NCBI GenBank assembly: GCA_016182605.1
Contig: JACPGE010000114.1
Coordinates: 1-40,182, forward strand
Origin: Candidatus Hydrogenedentota bacterium
GTDB lineage: Bacteria; Hydrogenedentota; Hydrogenedentia; Hydrogenedentales; JAEUWI01
DNA: 40,182 bases
Reading direction: 5' to 3'
Every line of letters starts with the position of its first letter. Within the stretch, counting starts at the first letter, position 1. Below are positions 31,568 through 40,182 of this stretch, in pieces. The position numbers and the translations under genes were made by a program. The notes under the pieces were generated by a model. The model was not told the DNA's origin, made no database searches, and worked only from the letters and a program-made list of their open reading frames with translations.

Positions 31568-34186
31568 GTGCAGCCCATGACCGTGACATCAGCGACGCTC
31601 AGGCCCCGCATTGAAGCGTGCGGGTACACCGGTGATCGGCTAAGGTCAAACTATTCGTTCGGCGCGGGCAGTGTTGCGCTTGGCGGCTTCATCGGAAAGC
31701 CTTGGGACGCCCGTTCGGCGTGCCTCGCGGTCGTCGATGCGACCACGGACAGCCGTCTTACCGCGCACGCTTGCATCGAGTTTGGCGCCCCCACAGCGCT
31801 CGTTTGCCGGGGAGACTCGCTGGATTGGTGGCAACTCTCGATCACCGGGCCACGCGAGCCGAAGATCGTCCGCGCGAGTGAAGTCGAAGGGTTCTTTCGC
31901 GAGCACGCCGCGCAATTGAAACCAGAAAACATTTATGCGGCCAAACTGCACCGGCCAGTCCCTTCCGGTGTGCAGATGCAGTTCGTGGATGTGGGCCTGA
32001 TGCCGGCACTGGAACGCAAGGCGGGCGAGGCGCTCAATCGGCTGGTAACATACGCAATCCGCACGCTAATGGATGAACTGGGCGAGAAGGTTCGCTCTCG
32101 TTCGGACCATGAGGGTGTATACAAGTCGGTCTTTTGGCTACTCGCTGCGAAGCTGTTGAAAGAAAAGGCGGTTAAGGGTTTTAAGTCACTTGATCTTAGC
32201 GACGCCAGTGACGTGTTTGACGTGGTGGGCCAGCACTACAAGGATGCACGTGACTACCCGCCGGGAGATCGAACCTGGAAGCCCGCTTTGCTTCGTGTTG
32301 CTTCCAGTATCGCAGGGTGGGGCGGATTGGGAAACATCACGGCTGAATCGTTGGCATTCCTTTACGAGACCGCGATGATCGATGGCCCGAAGGGGAGGGG
32401 CAGAAAGGGCGCCGGCGCGGGCCAGTCCGATGTCCGTAAGGCGTTGGGAATTCACAGCACGCCCTCAATCCTTGTGGATCACATGCTCTCGCAGGTGTGG
32501 CCGCTGGTGGATGCGGACAAACTTGCGGATCAGTGCGTATTCGAACCCGCGTGTGGGCACGCCGCGTTCCTCACCGCGGCACTCCGTGACATCCGAAACT
32601 ACTCCGGCCTGGAGGATAGTGCCGCGCGTCACCGCTACTTGCGCGGCCGCATCCGGGGAATTGAGGTTGATCCATTCGCAACGGAGATCGCGAAGCTCTC
32701 GCTTACGCTTGCGGATGTGCCCCACGGCAATACGTGGCGAATTGACACGGGCGACATGTTCAGGCCCGGCGTACTGCGGGATGCATCCAAGTGGGCAACG
32801 ATTGTGTTGTCCAACCCACCTTACGAGGACTTTAAGAAGACTGGAGCGAGTCGTTGGCTCGAATCCGAAGATCCGGTTACAGCTCAGACCAAGGCCGTCG
32901 AGATGCTCAAGCGGGTGGTGCCCAACCTCCGGCCCGGCGCGGTCTTTGGTTTTGTGTTGCCGCAGGGGACGCTCTACGACCGCGAGGCCAAGCAACTGCG
33001 CAAGGATTTGTTGAAGTCGTGTGAGGTCGCGGAGATTTCACTGTTTGAAGACAAGCTGTTCAGCGTCGCCGACCACGAGGCATGCATTGTGCTGGGCCGT
33101 AGAAAGAACGGTAAAGCGCGTGTAACTACAGTCATGTACCGCCGGGTGCGCAACAGGGATATGGACGATTTCAAGACTGCCTTAGACTTCACCCATCAAG
33201 ACGGGCTTGAGCCGTCCGAGCTGGGCCGCGACGAGGAAGTAAGTCTGTACGAGCCTGACTTGCGAAATGTGTGGAAGTACCTTGGCGAAATGCCACAACT
33301 GGGCGAGACGTTCGATGTGCAGAAGGGGTTCGAGCTGAAAGCAAGAGACGCACTGGGTAACCGCACAGTCGTTAGTCCAGCGCCGAAGCCTGGGTTCGCA
33401 AAGGCCGTGCTTCGCGCCAGCGACGACTACACCGTGTGGGAACTCCCAAGAGCTGAGTGGGTGGACCTTCGGCCCTGCAACGTGCGCAGGCCCGGTGCCG
33501 CGACCTTGCTTGGCACGCCACAGGTGCTGTTGAACTACGCGCGCATATCGCGCGTCTCATGGCGGCTTGCAGCGGTTAAAGACCGTGAGGGTCTTGCCGT
33601 ATCGAGCAGATTCCTCGCATTCCGTGCGAAGAACGCTTGTATCGCCTTGGACACGCTTTGGGCTGTGCTCAATTCACCAATCGCGAACGCGTATTCGTAC
33701 TGCTGGACAAGCAAGCGTGAAACACTTGGCAAGATGTGGCTCGCCATGCCACTGCCGGTACCTACGAAGGATCAGGTCAAGGATATCGAAGCCAGTGCCG
33801 CGGAGTATCTGAAACTTGTCAAGCGTACGAGCGAGTTCATGGTTATGGGACCGGAAGAAAGTATTATCCGGCGGGCACTGCTCAATCTCGACGCAGCTGT
33901 GCTGCGTCTGTACAACCTGCCGCCCGTGCTTGAGCGCGAGTTGCTATCCATTTTCGATGACGTGGAACGCCCGGGCGTGGGCTGCACGTTTTGCGGCTAC
34001 CCTCCGGGATGGTCCAGTCGCCCCGTAGCGCCGTCAACCGAACTGCCCAGCGACGACCGGCCGATTTGGGAGCGCATCGCCGAATTTGCAGCAGCACTTC
34101 CCGAAGAAGCGATCGCGGGTATTCCCATCGACGGGGCATCGCAACTGGATCACTACTTGTATGGAGCACCAAAGAGGAGTCTATGA
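31568..34186 (+). CDS. Single-chain N6-adenine DNA methyltransferase (type IIG / Eco57I-like)
   Basis: An 872-residue protein. Residues about 1-150 are of unknown fold; about 155-290 look helical. Then the N6-adenine methyltransferase core: SAM motif I VFEPACGHAAFL (325-334), GIEVDPFATEIAKLSL and catalytic motif IV SNPPY (415-419). A C-terminal target-recognition-like region follows (about 560-800), with CTFCGYPPGW (Cys-x2-Cys) near residue 825. It may be a type IIG restriction-modification enzyme or a solitary methylase with defence role; I could not find a clear PD-(D/E)xK nuclease motif. The start is GTG at 31568 (AGAGGA ten bases before). It overlaps the PIN gene by ATGA. Codon use is mixed and unlike the neighbours, suggesting transfer. 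Confidence 0.82.
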   Translation: MQPMTVTSATLRPRIEACGYTGDRLRSNYSFGAGSVALGGFIGKPWDARSACLAVVDATTDSRLTAHACIEFGAPTALVCRGDSLDWWQLSITGPREPKIVRASEVEGFFREHAAQLKPENIYAAKLHRPVPSGVQMQFVDVGLMPALERKAGEALNRLVTYAIRTLMDELGEKVRSRSDHEGVYKSVFWLLAAKLLKEKAVKGFKSLDLSDASDVFDVVGQHYKDARDYPPGDRTWKPALLRVASSIAGWGGLGNITAESLAFLYETAMIDGPKGRGRKGAGAGQSDVRKALGIHSTPSILVDHMLSQVWPLVDADKLADQCVFEPACGHAAFLTAALRDIRNYSGLEDSAARHRYLRGRIRGIEVDPFATEIAKLSLTLADVPHGNTWRIDTGDMFRPGVLRDASKWATIVLSNPPYEDFKKTGASRWLESEDPVTAQTKAVEMLKRVVPNLRPGAVFGFVLPQGTLYDREAKQLRKDLLKSCEVAEISLFEDKLFSVADHEACIVLGRRKNGKARVTTVMYRRVRNRDMDDFKTALDFTHQDGLEPSELGRDEEVSLYEPDLRNVWKYLGEMPQLGETFDVQKGFELKARDALGNRTVVSPAPKPGFAKAVLRASDDYTVWELPRAEWVDLRPCNVRRPGAATLLGTPQVLLNYARISRVSWRLAAVKDREGLAVSSRFLAFRAKNACIALDTLWAVLNSPIANAYSYCWTSKRETLGKMWLAMPLPVPTKDQVKDIEASAAEYLKLVKRTSEFMVMGPEESIIRRALLNLDAAVLRLYNLPPVLERELLSIFDDVERPGVGCTFCGYPPGWSSRPVAPSTELPSDDRPIWERIAEFAAALPEEAIAGIPIDGASQLDHYLYGAPKRSL

Positions 34187-34605
34187 CCCGCATCTTCGCC
34201 GACGCCTGCTATTGGATCGCGCTCCTCCACCGCAACGATCAACTGCATGAAGCTGCGATCGACGCCCAGAAGCACCTCAAGAACGCACACGTTGTCACGA
34301 CAGACGAAGTCCTTGCCGAAGTACTGAACTTTTTCAGCGGGTGTGGACAGCATATGCGGACCGCCGCAGCGCAGGCAGTTGAGGCACTTCGGAAGGAACC
34401 CCTTGTAACTGTCGAGGAGCAATCACGAGCAACATTCGACGGTGGTCTAGGTCGTTACAAGCAGTTTGCCGATAAGGAATGAAGTTTGGCCGATTGTGTC
34501 TCGTTCGAGTTGATGACGCGAGACAGTATCGCAGAAGCCCTCACCAACGATCACCACTTCGAGCAGGCCGGATTTGTCGCAATACTGCGAAAGTGCAGGC
34601 CGTAG
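34183..34605 (+). pseudogene. PIN-domain toxin-like gene interrupted by an in-frame TGA
   Basis: Starts with ATGA overlapping the methyltransferase stop. The first 99 codons give MTRIFADACYWIALLHRND, then TTDEVLAEVLNFF, the first and second acidic sites of a PIN ribonuclease (VapC-like). At 34480-34482 a TGA stops the frame after FADKE. Continuing in the same frame, codons read [30 protein letters not shown] and so on to TAG at 34603-34605 (140 codons). PIN proteins have D-K-x-W-S-L-x-D-C at this point, so TGA stands exactly where TGG (Trp) is expected, and the third conserved Asp lies beyond it. The stop removes the active-site Asp and would abolish nuclease activity unless read through. No antitoxin gene is visible. 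Confidence 0.8.
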
Positions 34606-34768
34606 TCTTCACCGGCGAACAATGCCTTCACGTGGCCCGATTCCGCTTGCCCCAGGTTGGGGTTCCCGCTACCAGGACGGAACGCCACGTGATAAACGGG
34701 CGCGGCATATTAGCCCGTATTGGCCGCTTCGCTGGAAGAGCCTGCCGGGTTGCAAGGAGTGCAGTACG

Positions 34769-35200
34769 ATGAGTTTTCATGCGTCGCGGACGATTGCTGC
34801 GGAGCCGTCGCGGGTGTTTGCGGCGTTTGAGGAGGTGGGGCGTTTGGCGGTGTGGTGGGGTCCGGCGGGGTTCACGAATACGTTTGAGACGTTTGCGTTT
34901 GAGCCGGGCGGGGTGTGGTCGTTTACGATGCATGGTCCGGACGGGAAGGACTATCCGAATGAGATGGTGGTGCGGGAGATCGATGCGCCTGGGCGGATCG
35001 TTCTTGAGCATGTGACGCAGCCGCGGTATGTGTTGACGGTAACGTTGGAGGTGGCGGAAGATGGGGGGACGCTGGTGGGGTGGCATCAGGAGTTTGAGAA
35101 TGCGGAGACGGGGCGTCGCTTGGAGGCTATTTTGGTGCAGGCGAATGCGGAGTTGCTGGAGCGGTTGTCCGCGGAGGTGTTGGGGGAGGGGGGAAGGTGA
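34769..35200 (+). CDS. SRPBCC (AHSA1-like) protein
   Basis: A 143-residue cytosolic protein of the SRPBCC/AHSA1 family: AAEPSRVFAAFEEVGRLAVWWGP at the start (hallmark 'hydrophobic-x-A-F-x-x-x-x-x-x-x-x-W-W-G-P'), FEPGGVWSFTMHGPDG, and TLEVAEDGGTLVGWHQEF, typical of the helix-grip fold that binds small hydrophobic ligands. AAGGAG nine bases before the ATG at 34769 sets the start. It is flanked by two DUF1801 genes at some distance, a combination seen in other bacteria. Third-position usage is extremely G-rich. Role unknown. Confidence 0.88.
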   Translation: MSFHASRTIAAEPSRVFAAFEEVGRLAVWWGPAGFTNTFETFAFEPGGVWSFTMHGPDGKDYPNEMVVREIDAPGRIVLEHVTQPRYVLTVTLEVAEDGGTLVGWHQEFENAETGRRLEAILVQANAELLERLSAEVLGEGGR

Positions 35201-35689
35201 GTCTGGAGACTGGAGACTGGAGGTGACAGGTATTGAGGGCAGGGGGAATGCCCGGGCTCGGTGAGCCGGGACCTACTGGGAGCTTGGACATTCGTGTTCG
35301 AAGTTTTTTGGATCGCGCATTGCGGGCGGGGAGGGAATTGCGGGTGCGGGGTGGTGGACGGTTGAGACTGGGGATTTGAGTGTTTACGTCCCGGGTACAG
35401 TCCCCGCCGGTGGGGGGGTGTGCTGCGGGCGCGGGGTGGTGGATGCCGGCGGGTACGGTCCCCTTGGGCTTGGATCTTTTTTTGCAGGCCCTTTGAAGTG
35501 GAGGGTACACGCCATAGAGGGACTGGGATGGGGAATAGCGGGCGGGACGCGCACGCTTCGTTTGATGAACTTGGTGACACGTGGGCAGAAGGCATCGCTT
35601 TGGGTGTGTGGGGGATGGGGCTTTCTTGCTGTAATTCGAGGTGTTACAGTGATGGGCGAGTGTCTGTAACGTTGAGGAGAAGAGCAACG
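35201..35689. repeat. Gene-free region with GGGACTGTACCC and CTGGAGA repeats
   Basis: No gene is supported. Right after the SRPBCC stop, 35203-35223 holds a short tandem of CTGGAGA. At 35250-35275 is a hairpin CCCGGGCTC/GAGCCGGG-like. At 35370-35412 lies a near-copy of the unit seen at 4042-4085, with CCCGGGTACAGTCCCC at 35390-35405, and at 35451-35463 GGGTACGGTCCCC. TACAGT at 35645-35650 could be a -10 for the DUF1801 gene. Confidence 0.6.
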
Positions 35690-36166
35690 ATGATGAAGAA
35701 AGTGACCAGCAGTGCAAAGAAGTCGGGTGGTGGGAAGATGAAGGGCAGTGGCGAGGCCGCTGCTCAGGGGGGTGATGCGCGTGGTGTGGAAGGGGGCGAT
35801 TGGCGGGTGGAGACGCTGGCGCGGGTGCGCGCGCTTATCCAGCAGGCGGATCCGGAGGTGGTGGAGGAGGTGAAGTGGCGGAAGCCGTCGAATGGGATGG
35901 CGGGGGTGCCGGTGTGGTCGCACGAGGGCATCCTGTGCACGGGGGAGACCTACAAGCAGGTGGTGAAGCTGACCTTTGCCCGGGGGGCGTCGTTGGCGGA
36001 TCCTTCGGGGCTCTTCAACGCGAGCCTGGACGGGAATATGAGGCGCGCGATCGATATTCGCGAGGGGGAGAAGATTGATGAGAAGGCGCTGAAGGGACTG
36101 ATTCGTGCGGCGGTGGCGCTGAACGTGTCGGTGAAAGCTGCGCGGCCGGCGCGCGGGAGGAAGTGA
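35690..36166 (+). CDS. Second DUF1801 protein
   Basis: A 158-residue protein from ATG at 35690 (GAGGAGA at 35674-35680). A Lys/Gly-rich tail (about 1-30) is followed by a DUF1801 domain (about 38-145): RVRALIQQADPEVVEEVKWRK, then GILCTGETYKQVVKLTFARG and RAIDIREGEKIDEKALK. It is of a different DUF1801 subtype from the gene at 30817, which it otherwise resembles in size and basic N-terminus. Codon use is strongly G-ending like the SRPBCC gene. Function unknown. Confidence 0.82.
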   Translation: MMKKVTSSAKKSGGGKMKGSGEAAAQGGDARGVEGGDWRVETLARVRALIQQADPEVVEEVKWRKPSNGMAGVPVWSHEGILCTGETYKQVVKLTFARGASLADPSGLFNASLDGNMRRAIDIREGEKIDEKALKGLIRAAVALNVSVKAARPARGRK

Positions 36167-36186
36167 TAGGGGCGCGGAGGAGGGGG

Positions 36187-36287
36187 GATGAGATCTCTCA
36201 CTGTGTTCGAGATGACAATGGGGGGCGAAGGACGGCGGGGACGGCAGGGACAGGGATTGCATGTTGGGGATGCGGGGGACAATCCCC
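36187..36287. repeat. Repeat-derived spacer before Fur promoter
   Basis: At 36187-36215 the phrase GAGATCTCTCACTGTGTTCG plus AGATGACA is familiar as a scattered non-coding repeat. GGGGGACAATCCCC at 36274-36287 is a variant of the GGGACTGTACCC/GGACAGTCC family. The rest, to about 36380, shows nothing else I can support. Confidence 0.45.
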
Positions 36288-36388
36288 TGGGGGTGTGGGG
36301 GCGGAAGTTTGGGTATTACACTCCTGATCGGAATTGGGAGCCATGGAGGAACTTTCGATCTGGAATCCGGAGTGATTTTGGATTGAAA

Positions 36389-36424
36389 CAAGATCTTGAC
36401 AGAGTCCAGAATCCGATCTATACT
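36389..36424 (+). promoter_or_regulatory. Strong promoter with palindromic operator candidate for the Fur-family gene
   Basis: TTGACA (36396-36401), a 17-base spacer, and TATACT (36419-36424). The palindrome CAAGATCTTG (36389-36398) overlaps the -35 box and could be the binding site of the regulator itself. The ATG lies at 36431, six bases after the -10 box, so the transcript would start at the start codon. Confidence 0.7.
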
Positions 36425-36430
36425 CCGGGC

Positions 36431-36898
36431 ATGACTGATCCCGCCCAACTTTTGCGTGAACATGGTGTCCAGGTGACGGCGCAGCGCCTGGCGGTGCTGC
36501 GTGCAGTGTCTTGCCGGCCGCATGGGACGGCGGACGATATTGCGGAGGAGGTTCGTGCGGAGATTGGGGCGATTTCGCGTCAGGGGGTCTATGACGCGCT
36601 GGGGATTCTGGCGGAGAAGGGGCTTATCCGGCGTATCCAGCCGGCGGGGTCGCCCGCCCGCTATGAGGATCGGGTCGGCGACAATCACCATCACTTGATC
36701 TGCCGCACGTGCGGGAAGACGGTTGACGTCGACTGCGCGGTGGGCTTCACGCCGTGTTTGACTGCCGCCTCGGACTCGGGGTATCAGATTGACGAGGCGG
36801 AGGTGGTGTATTGGGGCACGTGTCCTGAATGTCTCGCGGGCACGGCAGGGGGATCGCGTGGCGAAGGGGCGGTCCGTCGCGCCGGGCCAGGGGAGTGA
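36431..36898 (+). CDS. Fur-family regulator, PerR-like, next to katG
   Basis: A 155-residue cytosolic metal-dependent repressor. The winged-helix part (about 1-80) has [11 protein letters not shown] and [20 protein letters not shown]. The metal part has [19 protein letters not shown] with His86-88 and the structural zinc cysteines Cys91-x2-Cys94, matched by Cys131-x2-Cys134 in TCPECL. In Fur proteins of the PerR type this set senses peroxide through iron-catalysed His oxidation. The katG gene begins 70 bases downstream, so I infer a peroxide regulator of katG. Start codon ATG at 36431 has no Shine-Dalgarno, consistent with a leaderless mRNA. The Gly/Arg-rich tail (about 138-155) is odd for the family. 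Confidence 0.9.
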   Translation: MTDPAQLLREHGVQVTAQRLAVLRAVSCRPHGTADDIAEEVRAEIGAISRQGVYDALGILAEKGLIRRIQPAGSPARYEDRVGDNHHHLICRTCGKTVDVDCAVGFTPCLTAASDSGYQIDEAEVVYWGTCPECLAGTAGGSRGEGAVRRAGPGE

Positions 36899-36923
36899 GT
36901 GAAGGGCCGGCGCAGCACTTTGA

Positions 36924-39164
<2,241 letters not shown>

Positions 39165-39220
39165 TCGCAGCGGATGTATCGGATTCGGCGGGCCAATAAG
39201 TTCGCCGCGGCTACCATGGC

Positions 39221-39260
39221 AGGGACCTGCCCGGAGGCAACTCCGGGCAGGTCCCTTTCC
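39221..39260 (+). terminator. Perfect 16-bp hairpin after katG
   Basis: AGGGACCTGCCCGGAG (39221-39236), loop GCAA, and the exact complement (39241-39256), followed by only TTTCC. It is probably the katG terminator, though the T-run is poor; the GGGACC arm also resembles the palindromic repeats in the window. Confidence 0.7.
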
Positions 39261-39819
39261 GATCTGGACATCTCACGACTTTCCGAGTTCCGGATTGGTA
39301 ATGTGGTGGAATATGATCGGCGCGATCCCGGTGGTGGCCGATCGTACCGCCCGCACTGGGGAACTGCACAGAGCGCGCCAATGCCTACGCTCATCGAGCG
39401 AAGGCCTACTTCCGGCGGCGCGAACAAGAACATAGATCCTCGCCTCGTTGCCAAGTTAATTGAGCTGTGAGCCGCATATTTTCCATGGTAGCGAAATGGA
39501 TGTGGGCAACGTTATTGCGGTGCGAGACCTTAGGGTGAAGCGGCCGGCGTTCATTGGGCAGCCTGAACTGCTTGAAGGGTTTGAAGGTAGCTCGAAAGCT
39601 GGGAAAATTCGAAGTATCCTTGTCTTGACCGGGAGCGTCGTTTCGATTCCATCTGGAGGAAATTCTTTGCTCAATCCTTGCCAAGCCATGGCGTCAAATT
39701 TGCGTTTGTCTGGTAAATTGTAGGTATGGATAGATTTCCGGGGGGCCGTGAAATTTGTGGCGGCGTAGAAACGCGCACCCCGCATGGTGAAGCGGAGCGG
39801 TGCGGAATGAGGAAGGCTT
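39261..39819. other. Gene-free region downstream of katG
   Basis: No gene is convincing in either strand. Open frames exist (for example 39460-39723 plus, 39456-39896 minus), but their translations show no domain and their codon use differs from the neighbours. Composition is nearer 50-55 percent GC than the genes around. It may be a decayed gene or a regulatory stretch for the next gene. Confidence 0.4.
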
Positions 39820-40056
39820 ATGTTGTGCAGTAGTGCTTTCCACATCGCCATCGGGGTGTTTTTGTGCTGTAACTTCGCGCTTTCCGCGGGCGCCACGGAC
39901 CCGAATCCGCCGAGTATTCATTCCAGGTCCGGCGCCTGGCCCATCACCCGGCAGTGGACCCCGGCGGAGACGCAACACTATGCGCAGTGGATGGAGCACA
40001 TCTATTTGATGAAGACGAAAGGGGATGTGGAGCAGCGCACGGCTAAGGGTCTGTGA
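39820..40056 (+). pseudogene. Secreted protein cut short by an insertion sequence
   Basis: Starts at ATG 39820 with AGGA six bases before, within GAGGAAGG. A signal peptide (residues 1-24, ending SAGA) is followed by a mature part with PITRQWTPAETQHYAQWME and MKTKGDVEQRTAK, then stops at 40056. The last residues (GL, stop) come from sequence that looks like the left end of the following ISAzo13-like element (GTCTGTGACAAAATAAC from about 40049), so the original gene very likely continued. The family is unknown to me; the charged helical end is typical of secreted proteins in Planctomycetes. Confidence 0.6.
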
Positions 40057-40102
40057 CAAAATAACTCGACTATATTTATTCTGTTGTGCGATACTGTTAT
40101 CC

Positions 40103-40182
40103 ATGAAAACAGTAACCGATATCGCGCGACAATATAAGCAACTGCAGGGCTCGTTGGACGAGCGCGGCCGTCGTGAGTGGGC
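40103..40182 (+). CDS. ISAzo13-like transposase, N-terminal part (cut by window edge)
   Basis: Begins MKTVTDIARQYKQLQGSLDE and continues RGRREWA at the window end. The pattern 'I-x-x-x-Y-x-x-L-x-x-x-L-D-E-R-G-R-R-x-W-A' is the opening of ISAzo13-family DDE transposases. The upstream 50 bases are AT-rich and probably contain the element's left end. Catalytic part is outside the window. Confidence 0.78.
   Translation, partial: MKTVTDIARQYKQLQGSLDERGRREW

Noticed and set aside
39456-39896. Minus-strand open frame of 146 codons downstream of katG
   Set aside because: No start context, no domain, and it would run antisense over the start of the secreted-protein gene.

Overview
The window looks like a chromosomal piece of a GC-rich, Gram-negative-type bacterium of the Planctomycetota / Hydrogenedentota sort. 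I infer this from the gene content: a DUF1800-DUF1501 secreted pair, a DUF1559-type prepilin-like protein with a terminal H-x(10)-DG motif, a Tat signal, large hybrid histidine kinases, secreted glycosidase-like proteins, and many short interspersed palindromic repeats. No rRNA or ribosomal protein gene is present, so the placement is tentative. Both ends stop inside the first 26-34 codons of a transposase (IS1634-like on the left, reading leftward; ISAzo13-like on the right, reading rightward), which is how contigs commonly end.

Layout. 1-0.65 kb: transposase start, then a GxxExxY nuclease-fold protein. 0.7-6.1 kb: a small membrane protein, a divergent pair (DUF1232 membrane protein plus a single-pass membrane protein), then DUF58 and a DUF4129 membrane protein separated by a block of GGGACTGTACCC repeats. 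6.1-9.1 kb: aldo/keto reductase, MFS transporter, cyclic-nucleotide-binding protein. 9.1-13.6 kb: hybrid histidine kinase, glycosyltransferase with TPR-like tail, response regulator with a Cys4 tail. 13.7-19 kb: secreted glycosidase-like protein, DUF1501 and DUF1800. 19.4-24.8 kb: prepilin-like protein with terminator, DUF4345 protein, fucose-isomerase-like enzyme, large membrane protein. 24.9-28.3 kb: second hybrid kinase, an orphan FlgG/FlgF-like protein and an HPt protein. 28.5-30.3 kb: a leader region, a 2-isopropylmalate-synthase-like gene and tRNA-Ser(CGA). 30.8-36.2 kb: DUF1801, a large single-chain DNA methyltransferase followed by an interrupted PIN gene, an SRPBCC protein and a second DUF1801. 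36.4-39.2 kb: a Fur-family regulator and catalase-peroxidase KatG. 39.8-40.2 kb: a secreted protein cut off by the ISAzo13-like element.

Most notable observations. (1) The LeuA-like gene, which lacks the C-terminal leucine-sensing domain, is preceded by a leucine-rich 26-codon leader ORF, a terminator hairpin and a candidate antiterminator, followed by a second tiny ORF with a perfect Shine-Dalgarno sequence. This looks like leucine attenuation. (2) About 12 kb (15.86-27.9 kb) has strand composition opposite to both flanks, irrespective of gene direction, as if inverted. (3) The PIN gene is split by a TGA exactly where the family has tryptophan. (4) A family of GGGACTGTACCC palindromes occurs at three loci, one of them read in frame upstream of a membrane protein. 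(5) The methyltransferase-PIN pair appears inserted into a DUF1801/SRPBCC neighbourhood. (6) Several genes have a promoter so close to the start codon that a leaderless mRNA is likely.

All family assignments come from reading motifs by eye; no database search was run.
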